Positions 23,051 to 32,374 of a DNA stretch of 64,000 bases are shown here, piece after piece. This DNA comes from an uncultured Prevotella sp. (GTDB lineage Bacteria > Bacteroidota > Bacteroidia > Bacteroidales > Bacteroidaceae), in contig OMXK01000024.1 of assembly GCA_900314995.1 (NCBI GenBank), positions 16,727 to 80,726 of the forward strand, written 5' to 3'. How positions within the stretch are numbered: the stretch's first letter is position 1; every line of letters begins with the position of its first letter. Below the pieces are notes generated by a model. That model was not told the origin of the DNA. It worked only from the letters and a program-made list of their open reading frames with translations, and ran no database searches. Both the position numbers and the translations under genes were made by a program.

Positions 23051-26000
23051 ATGAGTGAATTAAACAAATTAATGTTTGAGATAGGAATCAAGGATATACG
23101 CAAGAGTCTTGATGCCTATAAGAAAGACCTCGAAAAGTGGGTGAAGGACAATCCCGTGAAACTCCGTGTGGAGATAGAGGGCTTACAGGACAAGCTACGC
23201 TCTATGGGCGTTGTCTTCGGTGAGAGCAACAAGCAGATACAATCCATGGCCAAGGAGACGGAAAAGATACTTGGTCAGGTTGATCAGAGGATGCGTTCTA
23301 TGGGCAAGGGCAGTGAAAGCATCCGTGCCTCCAGTATCGACAAGATACATACCATCCTGAAGGAAGTGGATTCTGCCATTTCCAAGATTGAGCGGCATCC
23401 TCTATTTGGTGATAACCCGTTTAGTCAGAAGATCGGTTCGAGTGGCATGGTTAAGTGGCTGAAGGAATATCGTCAGGCACTACTCGATGCTGAGAAGAAC
23501 CCCATCATAGGGAGTCGTGGCGGTTTGGCTTCAATCATGTTCGGCGATGAGCAGCTAATTGGCAAGATGAATCAGGTCAAGGCTTCTGCAAAGTCTGTCA
23601 ATGATCTTATCAAAAGTATGGATATGCTATACCAGGTACGTCAGCGATTTGACAAGATTGGTGATAGCAAGCCTATACCTATGGTATCATCAGATAAGAT
23701 AAAGGAGAATGCAGACCGAATGCGCTCCAATCTCGAATACATGATGCAGGCTGTAAGGCAGATGCAGGAACTCCGCTCAAAGGTGGTCACAAAGGGCATA
23801 GACGATACGCCATACGGTTGGATTGTCAATGACTACAAGCGTCTTTTCAGTGAGTTCGAGCGTATGAGCAAGGACAGTAACCTTTGGAAAGATTCTGAGA
23901 AGGTAGAGGCTTTGAGCCGTCAGTGGATGGGCTATGCTGAGACCCTGCGCTCTGTTGCAAGCACCTATGCCCAACTTTATAACGTCCAGACCCGCTCGAT
24001 GTCTCAGAAGGCAAGTGGTGGCAGTTCTGCTTCTGTTATCATTGACCCCAAATCGGTTCAGGAGGCGGTTTATCAGGTTTCTCAGTTGGAGAATCGTATT
24101 ACCCGGTTGCATGAAATGGAGCAAAAGGCAAGTGGTCTTGGCATTGACACCACAAAGATGAAGAATCTGATTCAGGAAATGGAGGGCTATCTGTCTAAAT
24201 ACCGTCAGATTATAGATAATGGCGGCAGGATTGGCGGTGGCAAAGTCAGTGCCTTTGATCTCAAAGCCGAGGGTGATTATCGCTCTTTTACTGCAAGGAT
24301 TTCCGAGAATACCCGTGAACTCAGTCGTAACATCAGCGAGAAGCAAAGGGCAGCGGGTGCTGAATCGCAATACTCCCATGCCGTAAGTTCTGCAACTTCT
24401 GAATTGTCCCGTCAGTCTCAGGTCATGCAGGATCTCAGAACGATGGCACAGCAGTATATCAGCCTTTGGGCTGCAAAGTCATTCCTTGACAATATCATTG
24501 AGCAGGGAGGTCAGTTGGAACAACAGCGTCTAAGCATTCAAGCAATTCTTGGTGATGCGGCTCAGGCAAATGCCCTCTTTACGCGCGTGAAGGGTCTGGC
24601 TATCCAATCCCCGTTTGGTGTCACTGAGATAGACCAGATGACAAAGCAGCTCAGTGCCTACGGCTTTGAATACCATGAACTCTTCGACATGACAAAGCGG
24701 CTTGCCGACATTTCGGCTGCAACTGGCACAGAGGTAAGCCGTTTGGCTTTGGCTCTGGGTCATGTGAGGTCTGAGGGTGCGCTTTCGGGCTATACCTTGC
24801 GTCAGTTCAGCATGGGCAATATCCCGTTGCTTGCAAAACTCTCCGAGAAACTTGGTGTCACAACTAAGGAGATTCGCAAGATGGTTTCAAAGAAGGAAAT
24901 CGGCTATGATCAGGTTGTGGAGGTTCTGCAAGAACTTACAGACAAATCGGGAATGTTCTATAATGCTCAAGAAACCATGTCTGAGGCTCTTAATGCAAAG
25001 TTCAAAAATCTCCGTGACTCATTCCAGATCATGTATAGCGAAATGGCAGAAAGCAGTGTGGGCGATGGCTTGAAGGATCTTGCAGTCATGCTGACAGAGC
25101 TTTCACGGAACTGGCGCATTTTGCTCCCGCTTGGTGCTACTGCTGTAGGTTTGTATGGCTTGCAGAAAGCGGCTACCCTTGCCCTCAACCATGAACTTGC
25201 GGCTCAGGAGCGTTACTTGGGACGTAATGCCATTGCCACAAGCAAATACTCTATGGCTCAACTCCGTGCCATTGCCACTACCGGGCGTTTCTCTCTTGCT
25301 CTTCGTGGTCTGTGGCGTAGTCTGGCAAGCCTTGGCAGATTCGTATTCAGTCCTGCTACTATGGGCTTTGCAGCCATTGAGGGATTGGTATATCTCTGGC
25401 AACGTCACAATCAGGAAATGGAACGGGCAAAGGAACTTACCAAAACCTATGCCCTCGAAAGTTCTGAGGCTCTGAGAAATCTCAAAACCAGAATGGATAA
25501 TATTGACCCGTTCAATGCGGAAATGACGGAATCGCAGTTGAAGCAGGGAATTGATGCCATGACTGAGACGCTGAAGAATTATGCCGTTAATGCTGGTGAG
25601 GTTATGACTTCTGCCTTTGCCGCTGATGAGAACGGTAAAGTCAAAAGCCTTGCAGAGCAATACCAATACCTTCGTGAGAAGATGGAAGAAACCCTTGGAA
25701 CATATAGGGAAATGGAGAAAACGGCAGACTCTTTCGAATTTGGCGTAAAGTATAGTGATGGCGGTTGGTTCGATGATAGCGTAGAGACAGACCTCACTCA
25801 GTATGCCAATGCCGTTAAGAACTATGAGGACAGCATTACGGAATTCACGGCAAATAATCAGATTGCCGTTAAGAGGGCACTTGACGCTGTGAAGGAAATG
25901 GAGCCAGTCTTTGCCGCTGTTTCTGGTGAATTGAAGTCGGATGCAGAACGGGTGAAGTGGCTCCTGGAAAATCAGGGCAATTGGTCTAATCTGTTTGAGA

Positions 26001-29000
26001 ACTTCAAACGTCAGTTACGCTTCAATGGTGCTGACTATGGCGGTGTTATAGGTTACAACACCCTCCACAATGTTGAGACACAGCGAAAGGAGGCCATGGA
26101 TGAATTGGATAAGTTCTTTGTCGGTGTTGAGGAGCGTATGAAGAAATTCGGCTACGACTTCGGCAACAATGGTAAGGAACTGAGTAAGGAGCAAGTCGGC
26201 AATCTGCTGAAGCAGACCCGTGAGTGGATTGAAAAACACCCGGAATGGAACAATATCATTGACGTTATTTCTGAGAAGTTTGAAAAGCGTTGGGGAATAA
26301 AGATCGGTGTTGAGACAGTTGAGGCAAAGAAGGAACTTAACGAGTGGCAACAGCAGATGCAGGATTGGCTTGACAAGCATAATTCCACTATCAAGATCAA
26401 GCCTGAAATGTCCCGTGATGATATTATCAAGTTAGTGCATAACAGCATAAAGGACACACAGGAAGTGATAGACCAGACCAAGCCAATCCTTCTTAGATTT
26501 GGCGTTGACCTATCAAACATTCCCGATGATCTTCCATTGGGCTTGCGCACGCCTTGGGGTAAGAAACAGGCAGCAGATTACAAGTCAGCGGCTCCACAAA
26601 ACAAGGTTGCGCGTGATTTCCTCACTGAGTTCGGTTTGCCTGCTGCAAAGGAAAAGCGTTCTGGCAGTAAGTCCGCTGAGGATAAGAAACTGAAAGAGGC
26701 GCGTACCCGTCTCGAAGAAGTGAAGTCTTTCCTTAACGAATACAAGAAATACCGTGATACCTATGGTAAGGAACGTGCAATCAACATTCTCGAAGATCTC
26801 TTCCCTTCTACCAAGGGCAGGGGCAAAGAGATTGTTGACAATTTCAAGGGGACTCTCAATGAGATTAAGAATTCATTGAAACTCAATACTGAAGACCGTA
26901 AGAAGTTTGGCATTAGCATTGACAAACTCATTGCCGATACCGATCTTGATTCGGCCAAGGAGATAATAGACCGAAAGATAAATGCAATTGAGCGTTATAT
27001 CTCAGATGTTACCGACAAAATAAGCCTTTACCGCACACTATTAAATGATACTGGCAGTAAGGAATTTGCCATGTCTGCCTTTGTTGACGGTATGCTTTGG
27101 AATGATGAAGCCAGAATCCTTGCCGATACTTTGCGCGAGAAGATGGGCGAAAAAGGCAACATCGTGGATTGGGAGGCTGACAAACAGACAGCTCAGGACT
27201 GGTTCAAGGCTAACTTCAATAATGGAGAGGAACTTTTCAAGCTATGGGAAAAGATCTCTGACATGGTTCGCGGCAACTACCAGAAGTCTTTGGAGGAATC
27301 TGCAAACGCCATCAAATCTAACCTCACTTATGAGGAAAAGATTGCTTCTATCCGGCAGAGATATGAGCAGATGCGTAAGGATTCTAAGGGTGATCGTGCC
27401 AAATATGCCATTAATAAGGCAGAGCAGGCAGAAATGGCTCAGGTGAAACTTGATGAGTTAAAGGAGAATGTCAATTGGGAGGTAGTCTTTGGCAACCTGA
27501 AGACTTATACAAAGAAGGTTCTGGTTGACGTTAGAAAGAATCTCTCTGAGTACATTCGTCTCAATCGTAGCAAGATGGACGTTAAGGCTCTGAAAGAAGT
27601 TGAGTCTGCTATGTCAGAACTTGACCGTGCCATTGCCGACAAGAGCGGATTGTTCAGCGGTCTTGCTGAGAATATCGAGGCTTACAAGAAAGCCACTAAG
27701 GAACTGACTGAGGCAGAAAAGGAGTATCAGGAAGCCGTTTCAAAGTATGGCAAAACCTCCGCTCAGGCTCAGGATGCAAAGCAGCGCGTCAATCAGGCAA
27801 AGAATAATGTTGTTCAGGCTCAGGGCAATGTTAGTAACAGTCAGATCAATACAATGCAGAAGATTGCCAAGATCTCGCAGGCTCTTGTATCATTAGGCAA
27901 ATCCAATGAGGCAACGCTTTCGGATGTTGGTAATGTTATTGGTACGGTTGTATCGGCTCTTAGTGAGACTGGTGAAGGCATTGGTGCTTTGATTGCTGCA
28001 ATTTTCGCTTTGCTTGATGGCATTGGTGAAATGGGAATAGATAATTTCCTTGGCAATATCCTTGACGGTGTGGCTCATGCCGTTGGTGGTATTCTTGCCG
28101 GAGTCGGAAACATTTTTGGTGGCATATTCGGTCAGGGTGATGCTTTTGATTTTCTCAAAGACGATGTTTTTGGCGATGGCTATCACTACTACAATAAGGC
28201 TAAAGCCCAATATGATCAACTGGTTCAGGTTTGGGATTCCCTGATTGAAAAAAAGAAGGAATACCTCAACCAGAAATGGGGTGTTGAAGCTCAGCAGGCA
28301 GGTGCTGAAGCCCTTGCTATTATGAGGGCAGAAATGGAAGCGTCAACAATCCTTGCTTGGAAGCGTCTTTCGGCTGGTGCTTCTATGGGGTCTCATAGCA
28401 TTGGTTATCGTATGTGGCAGGGCAGCTATGACTATAGAGGCACGAATTGGCGTGATGTCGCAGGCGAAATCTCCCGTAGTCTTGGCGGTGTTCAATTCAA
28501 CAGCATGGAAGATATGCTCGAAATGACTGGAGAACAATTGCTCTGGATTAAAGAAAACTATGTCGGACTTTGGGCGAACATGGACGGTGATTTCAGGGAG
28601 CACTTGGAAAAAGTCATTGCCTATGGCGATAAGGAGGCAGAGATCATTGACAAGATGAAAGAGAAGATGACGGGTTGGAAACTTGACACCGTAAAGAATG
28701 AATGGGCTGACTTGATGGCGACTATGAGCAACAGCAGTGACAAACTCGCTGAGAATCTGGAAGATAAATTGCGCCATGCAATACTCAATTCAATGGTTGA
28801 TAGTCTTTTCACCAAGAAATTGCAGGCACTCATTGACTCTGCCTCTGTTAATGACGAATACATCGACAGTAATGGAAATGTACGTCACCACACCTACGAT
28901 TCTCAGGGCAATGTCATAGACAAAGACATAGCAAGCGAGTTTACCAAGGCTGAATGGGATATGCTCATGGATATGGCAAAAGCAAACTCTGCTGAAGCGA

Positions 29001-29356
29001 TGTCTGTTAGGGATATGCTGAAGAATTTGTATGGATGGTCTGATAGCGATGGAGGGACTTCATCAACAGCCAAAGGCATTCAGGGTGTTACAGAGCAAAC
29101 GGCAGACATACTTGCGGGATATGTGAATAGTATTAGGGCAGATGTCTCTGTTATTCGTTCGCTGAAAGAAGGGCTGAATAATTATCATAACGATATGTAT
29201 AGAGTAATGACCCAAGGCTGTGATACTCTTAGAAACATAGAAGAATCCACTAATGCAATTATGAGGAGTAATGAAGCCATTATGAAGAGCAATCAGGAAA
29301 TTCTCAATCTCTTCAATGGTTTGAAGACTAAGGCTTGGAAGCTACCAATCTCTTAA
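23051..29356 (+). CDS. phage-type tail tape-measure protein (2101 residues)
   Basis: Tape-measure proteins set tail length and are threaded through the tail tube. The conserved N-terminal tape-measure domain lies at about 460-700, with QYISLWAAKSFLDNIIEQGG, a middle LRQFSMGNIPLLAKLSEKLG and the following LNAKFKNLRDSFQIMYSEMA. Before and after it are long charged coiled coils (about 20-430 and 800-1600). A glycine-rich hydrophobic segment (about 1640-1710, GVAHAVGGILAGVGNIFGG) probably inserts in the membrane. The start at 23051 is preferred because the upstream GTG overlaps the promoter. Its size would fit a tail of roughly 300 nm by the usual 1.5 Å per residue. No other clear tail gene adjoins it. 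Confidence 0.88.
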   Translation: MSELNKLMFEIGIKDIRKSLDAYKKDLEKWVKDNPVKLRVEIEGLQDKLRSMGVVFGESNKQIQSMAKETEKILGQVDQRMRSMGKGSESIRASSIDKIHTILKEVDSAISKIERHPLFGDNPFSQKIGSSGMVKWLKEYRQALLDAEKNPIIGSRGGLASIMFGDEQLIGKMNQVKASAKSVNDLIKSMDMLYQVRQRFDKIGDSKPIPMVSSDKIKENADRMRSNLEYMMQAVRQMQELRSKVVTKGIDDTPYGWIVNDYKRLFSEFERMSKDSNLWKDSEKVEALSRQWMGYAETLRSVASTYAQLYNVQTRSMSQKASGGSSASVIIDPKSVQEAVYQVSQLENRITRLHEMEQKASGLGIDTTKMKNLIQEMEGYLSKYRQIIDNGGRIGGGKVSAFDLKAEGDYRSFTARISENTRELSRNISEKQRAAGAESQYSHAVSSATSELSRQSQVMQDLRTMAQQYISLWAAKSFLDNIIEQGGQLEQQRLSIQAILGDAAQANALFTRVKGLAIQSPFGVTEIDQMTKQLSAYGFEYHELFDMTKRLADISAATGTEVSRLALALGHVRSEGALSGYTLRQFSMGNIPLLAKLSEKLGVTTKEIRKMVSKKEIGYDQVVEVLQELTDKSGMFYNAQETMSEALNAKFKNLRDSFQIMYSEMAESSVGDGLKDLAVMLTELSRNWRILLPLGATAVGLYGLQKAATLALNHELAAQERYLGRNAIATSKYSMAQLRAIATTGRFSLALRGLWRSLASLGRFVFSPATMGFAAIEGLVYLWQRHNQEMERAKELTKTYALESSEALRNLKTRMDNIDPFNAEMTESQLKQGIDAMTETLKNYAVNAGEVMTSAFAADENGKVKSLAEQYQYLREKMEETLGTYREMEKTADSFEFGVKYSDGGWFDDSVETDLTQYANAVKNYEDSITEFTANNQIAVKRALDAVKEMEPVFAAVSGELKSDAERVKWLLENQGNWSNLFENFKRQLRFNGADYGGVIGYNTLHNVETQRKEAMDELDKFFVGVEERMKKFGYDFGNNGKELSKEQVGNLLKQTREWIEKHPEWNNIIDVISEKFEKRWGIKIGVETVEAKKELNEWQQQMQDWLDKHNSTIKIKPEMSRDDIIKLVHNSIKDTQEVIDQTKPILLRFGVDLSNIPDDLPLGLRTPWGKKQAADYKSAAPQNKVARDFLTEFGLPAAKEKRSGSKSAEDKKLKEARTRLEEVKSFLNEYKKYRDTYGKERAINILEDLFPSTKGRGKEIVDNFKGTLNEIKNSLKLNTEDRKKFGISIDKLIADTDLDSAKEIIDRKINAIERYISDVTDKISLYRTLLNDTGSKEFAMSAFVDGMLWNDEARILADTLREKMGEKGNIVDWEADKQTAQDWFKANFNNGEELFKLWEKISDMVRGNYQKSLEESANAIKSNLTYEEKIASIRQRYEQMRKDSKGDRAKYAINKAEQAEMAQVKLDELKENVNWEVVFGNLKTYTKKVLVDVRKNLSEYIRLNRSKMDVKALKEVESAMSELDRAIADKSGLFSGLAENIEAYKKATKELTEAEKEYQEAVSKYGKTSAQAQDAKQRVNQAKNNVVQAQGNVSNSQINTMQKIAKISQALVSLGKSNEATLSDVGNVIGTVVSALSETGEGIGALIAAIFALLDGIGEMGIDNFLGNILDGVAHAVGGILAGVGNIFGGIFGQGDAFDFLKDDVFGDGYHYYNKAKAQYDQLVQVWDSLIEKKKEYLNQKWGVEAQQAGAEALAIMRAEMEASTILAWKRLSAGASMGSHSIGYRMWQGSYDYRGTNWRDVAGEISRSLGGVQFNSMEDMLEMTGEQLLWIKENYVGLWANMDGDFREHLEKVIAYGDKEAEIIDKMKEKMTGWKLDTVKNEWADLMATMSNSSDKLAENLEDKLRHAILNSMVDSLFTKKLQALIDSASVNDEYIDSNGNVRHHTYDSQGNVIDKDIASEFTKAEWDMLMDMAKANSAEAMSVRDMLKNLYGWSDSDGGTSSTAKGIQGVTEQTADILAGYVNSIRADVSVIRSLKEGLNNYHNDMYRVMTQGCDTLRNIEESTNAIMRSNEAIMKSNQEILNLFNGLKTKAWKLPIS

Positions 29357-29377
29357 TTATATAAATCGGTGTAAGTT

Positions 29378-29791
29378 ATGCAAAAGAAAAAGTTAGAATC
29401 TGAGATTATCCATAAAAGACCTAATATATATATTGTTACGGTCTGTGAGAATACCAAGGTTATTGAGCAGAAGAAATTCTACTTTGTAAATGAGGCTTTC
29501 ATCTATGCCCGCGACAAACGGGCAGAAGGGTACACTTGCGAACAGCGGACAGTCCACAATCCTTATTATCGTGGTGAATTACAACTATGCGGAGGAATGT
29601 GTCATAATCAAAAGCATCTTCCGATTAATACCCGTACTGGATGGGCGCAGAAAGTTCTTTGCGTTGACACTGGGGCAATCTATATGACAATGCGAGAATG
29701 TGAGAACTCAGTTGGTATCTCTGGTTATCGGATCCGGAATGCGATCCGTAAGGGCGTGAGAGTAGAAGGAATATTATTTCAGTATGCTTAA
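29378..29791 (+). CDS. NUMOD1-like DNA-binding protein (137 residues)
   Basis: The C-terminal 45 residues (VLCVDTGAIYMTMRECENSV, then GISGYRIRNAIRKG and VEGILFQYA) match the NUMOD1-type pattern found in homing-endonuclease-associated phage proteins. The N-terminal part, with a paired CGGMCH, resembles no nuclease I can name. It follows the tape-measure gene by 21 bases and ends before a terminator, so it is probably co-transcribed. It may bind DNA of the element or of a phage. Confidence 0.55.
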   Translation: MQKKKLESEIIHKRPNIYIVTVCENTKVIEQKKFYFVNEAFIYARDKRAEGYTCEQRTVHNPYYRGELQLCGGMCHNQKHLPINTRTGWAQKVLCVDTGAIYMTMRECENSVGISGYRIRNAIRKGVRVEGILFQYA

Positions 29792-29829
29792 ACATGTCAT
29801 ATTGCGACTTTGTTAGATTTATGCTTGGG

Positions 29830-29859
29830 AGCGGCTGTGCGTGAGCATAGTCGCTTTTC
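29830..29859 (+). terminator. terminator after the NUMOD-like gene
   Basis: AGCGGCTGTGC-GTGA-GCATAGTCGCT is an 11-pair hairpin (two G-T pairs) followed by TTTTC. Confidence 0.7.
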
Positions 29860-29987
29860 TTATGAATTAAGAATGAAATGAGTGTGTGTTCATTGGTAAA
29901 AGTAGCTTTCACCAATGCCACATACAAAAAAATGACTCAGTTATTTGTCTTATCCCATTTTTTTATGTATCTTTGCATCGTTCTATC

Positions 29988-30071
29988 ATGAACAAAAGAA
30001 ATTTGCCGTCCGCTTTTGTCCGCGATGGATGGGAGCGGACATTTTCAAAGCTAAAGGTAGATACAAAGTAG
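29988..30071 (+). CDS. possible 27-residue peptide at the right end
   Basis: TATCTTTGC at about 29969-29977 precedes an ATG that gives MNKRNLPSAFVRDGWERTFS and seven further residues, ending inside the arm repeats. Because the promoter points out of the element toward the ccsA tail, it might serve to read across the right junction in the circular form, toward the integrase. The peptide itself may be meaningless. Confidence 0.3.
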   Translation: MNKRNLPSAFVRDGWERTFSKLKVDTK

Positions 30072-30078
30072 ATACAAA
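30057..30078 (+). repeat. right integrase arm-type repeats
   Basis: Two tandem GTAGATACAAA units, part of the 25 bases (30054-30078) identical to 6134-6158. They lie about 70-90 bases inside the right core. Confidence 0.65.
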
Positions 30079-30142
30079 AAATTAATCTCAAATATATATG
30101 AGTAACTTAAAATGCTGTAAATCAGATATATACAAAAGTTGT

Positions 30143-30208
30143 TGTTGGTGGGGCATCAATTATCTTCCCTCTGCCCAAGGCTCCAGCGTACACACCTATA
30201 ATGCTTGA
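30143..30208 (+). pseudogene. displaced native 3' end of ccsA
   Basis: The frame TGT TGG TGG... encodes CWWGINYLPSAQGSSVHTYN and A, then stop. This is the usual form of the CcsA C-terminus in Bacteroidetes and parallels CWWGINFLPQLRETSVHIYN at the end of the intact gene. It has no start and is separated from the rest of ccsA by the element. It begins with the attR core (30146-30161). Confidence 0.85.
30146..30161 (+). repeat. attR core (16-base direct repeat)
   Basis: TGGTGGGGCATCAATT, identical to 5996-6011. The flank on its right reads as the native end of ccsA. Confidence 0.7.
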
Positions 30209-30306
30209 CGGGAATAGCCGTTGGAATGGCGACTGATGAGGATTTTCAGATTCTTTAAGATAATAATATTTGGTTGTTTCAAATTTTATGCTTATCTTTG
30301 CGGCGT

Positions 30307-30429
30307 CAAAAGGTTAATAGATTGTTTTAGGTTCTAAGCCCTCGTGAGAGGGGGAAGGATTTTATTGAAGGTTAAACATTATTTGTTTAGCAGTAAATGG
30401 GCTCGCAGTGAATGCGCACCCATTTTTTT
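30307..30429 (+). ncRNA. candidate ~123-base small RNA
   Basis: TATCTTTGC at 30293-30301, with TTG 17 bases upstream, predicts a start near 30307. The transcript would fold into CCCTC-GTGA-GAGGG, GTTAAACA-loop-TGTTTAGC and a final AATGGG...CCCATT terminator (30396-30423) with an inner CGCA/TGCG stem and seven T. No open frame of meaningful length is present. The size and the chromosomal position recall 6S-type or other housekeeping RNAs of Bacteroidales, but I cannot assign a family. The rest of the 30209-30436 gap holds nothing else. Confidence 0.6.
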
Positions 30430-30436
30430 ATGTCTG

Positions 30437-32374
30437 TCAATGGCTTAACGGGAGGCTCACGACGAAGCGGCTGCCATTGGTATAGCTGGGATCGAACGTG
30501 AGGGTGCCGTTGAGCAGCATGACGACGCGGCGGCAAAGGAAGAGGCCAAGGCCAAGACCTTCGGTGAACATGTCAATCTTGGTGAACTTGTCGAAGATGA
30601 AGTCGGCTTTGTCGGCAGGGATGCCGGGGCCTGTGTCTTCGATGGTGAAGTTCACGGCGTCGGCGGTGGCCTCGATGCGCATGGTCATGCTGCCTTCCTT
30701 GGTGAAGTGGAGGGCATTGACGAGCAGTTCGGTGAGTACCACGAGCAGGTGATGGCGATTGGTCTGGATGGTCAGTTCATCGCCCACATGGCTGTCGAGG
30801 TGCATCTCTGCAGTATGGGTGAACAGGCTGCTGGCGCTGTCGAAGGCTTCGCGGGCCAGATCGTTGCAGCTGACGGTGTCGTCGGTGCTGATGGTCTGCT
30901 GGCTCTCGATGAGCGAGGCGGTGAGCAGTTTGCCTACCATGTAGTCGAGGGCATTGGTCTGCACATACATGGTCTCGGCTATCTCGCGCTTGTCTTTCTC
31001 GGCCATCAGCTCACTTCCGTCGCGCAGCACCTGCGAGAATCCGTGAACGATATTGAGTGGTGTACGGATCTGGTGAGACATGTCCTGCATGAACTGTGTC
31101 TTCTGCTCACTGGCCTGGCGCGCCAGCTGGGTGGCCTGCTCGAGCTCCGTGGTGCGCTGCTCGGTTTCCTGTTTGGTCTGCTCTGCTTCGTGGATGTGCT
31201 GGCTGATGCTGCGCCGCATCTGGCAGAAGCTGTTCTGCAACTGTCCTATCAGGTCGGTGCGCTCACTGGGAGGCAGGCGCTTCTCATAGTCGCCGTGACC
31301 TATCTGGCGCAGTTCGGCAGCGAGCAGTCCCAGCGGCTGTACGAAGTGTCTCACGATGCGGTGGCATCCCCAGGCCAGCAGCAGCAGTCCGATGAAGAGC
31401 AGGGGCAGCAGGATGTAGTTCAGGCTGTTGTAGCCGCCGAGCAGCTCGTTGGAGGGGCAGACGAGGGCCACGCTCCACTCCGTGCCTTCGAGGGGGCGGT
31501 AGAGCACGATGTGCTTCTTGCCGTCGAGTTCCACTTCCATGTGGCCTGTGCGCCCGTTGGTCATCTCGTAGCCCAGTGCCACGATGTCGGTGTGCTCTTT
31601 GGGATCGGTGCCGGTGAAGATGGTCTGCTTGAGCAGTTTCGTGGTGTCGGGGTGAACGAAGTAGTGGCCGTCGGTGCCCAGCATCATGAAGTAGGAGTCG
31701 GCGTAGGGATGCTCTGCGTTGACGGTCTCCGTGAGCCGCTTCAGCGACAGGTCTGTGGAGATGACGCCGATGAACTTCTCCTGTCTGTCGAAGAGCGGGA
31801 TGCAGTAGGAGGCGATCAACTCGGGGTTTGAGAGGGTGCCGGCATTGTAGTCGTCGAAGGGGTCCACCCAGCAGGCATGCCGCTTCTGGCGCGGGATCTT
31901 ATACCACACCTTATTATAATAGTCGTAGTCGGCTTCGCGCACGGTGACCACTGAATCCTTTCCAGAGTCAGAAGAATGTCCTTCGAGGCGGACGGAATAG
32001 GCTGAGAAGCCGTAGTCCTCGCCGGGATAGAAGTTGGGCTCCATCGTGATGGAGCAGCCGTTGGTGTTGGGATGGTTGGCGACGATGCGGTGTGTGTACT
32101 TCAGCAGGGAGTCCTGGTCGTGGGTGTGGAGGTTGACGAGCCACAGGATGTTGCGCGTGGCCGTCTCTACCTCTACCATATATCCCTTGACGCGCAGGGC
32201 CGTATTGTCGAGCACGTGGGATGCCTCGTCGATGGCTTCCGCGCGGATGATGTTGCGCGACTGCCAGTAGAGGAATCCGAGCGACAGTGAGAACACGAGC
32301 ACCACGACGAACAGGATGTTGAGACAGAGTCTGGTGGAGAGCGACTGGCGAATATGTTTCCTCATCTCTATCAT
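30437..32374 (-). CDS. Cache-domain sensor histidine kinase (645 residues)
   Basis: This inner-membrane kinase senses an extracytoplasmic signal. It has two membrane helices (about 18-36 and 325-345) flanking a double-Cache (PDC) domain, a HAMP domain (about 345-395), a coiled coil and a HisKA domain with the phospho-acceptor in MQDMSHQIRTPLNIVHGF. The HATPase has N- and G-boxes (ELLVNALHF, DTGPGIP, GLGLGLFLCRR). No receiver domain is attached and no response regulator gene is adjacent. It is the last gene of the GH95-GH3-sensor-kinase operon and overlaps the preceding gene by four bases, so the two sensors are probably made together. Confidence 0.88.
   Translation of the reverse strand: MIEMRKHIRQSLSTRLCLNILFVVVLVFSLSLGFLYWQSRNIIRAEAIDEASHVLDNTALRVKGYMVEVETATRNILWLVNLHTHDQDSLLKYTHRIVANHPNTNGCSITMEPNFYPGEDYGFSAYSVRLEGHSSDSGKDSVVTVREADYDYYNKVWYKIPRQKRHACWVDPFDDYNAGTLSNPELIASYCIPLFDRQEKFIGVISTDLSLKRLTETVNAEHPYADSYFMMLGTDGHYFVHPDTTKLLKQTIFTGTDPKEHTDIVALGYEMTNGRTGHMEVELDGKKHIVLYRPLEGTEWSVALVCPSNELLGGYNSLNYILLPLLFIGLLLLAWGCHRIVRHFVQPLGLLAAELRQIGHGDYEKRLPPSERTDLIGQLQNSFCQMRRSISQHIHEAEQTKQETEQRTTELEQATQLARQASEQKTQFMQDMSHQIRTPLNIVHGFSQVLRDGSELMAEKDKREIAETMYVQTNALDYMVGKLLTASLIESQQTISTDDTVSCNDLAREAFDSASSLFTHTAEMHLDSHVGDELTIQTNRHHLLVVLTELLVNALHFTKEGSMTMRIEATADAVNFTIEDTGPGIPADKADFIFDKFTKIDMFTEGLGLGLFLCRRVVMLLNGTLTFDPSYTNGSRFVVSLPLSH

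Larger units (their letters stand above)
5996..30161. mobile_element. ~24.15-kb integrative element inserted in the ccsA 3' end
   Basis: The limits are the two copies of TGGTGGGGCATCAATT at 5996 and 30146. The left copy is inside the intact ccsA, and the right copy begins an orphan 21-codon ccsA tail. Just inside each end are direct copies of an 11-base repeat that look like integrase arm sites, and the integrase gene is the first gene on the left. The contents are small regulators, a possible replication protein with an iteron region, small unknown genes, a sigma-like protein and a giant tape-measure protein. No relaxase, conjugation, terminase or capsid gene was recognised. It could be a phage satellite, a cryptic prophage remnant or an unclassified integrative element. 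Confidence 0.8.

Noticed and set aside
29886-30071. 61-codon frame at the right end of the element
   Set aside because: Its first half lies upstream of and across the promoter near 29969; only the last 27 codons could be translated.
30707-31831. 374-codon open frame opposite the sensor kinase
   Set aside because: It is an antisense shadow of a GC-rich coding region; the kinase on the other strand has full domain support.
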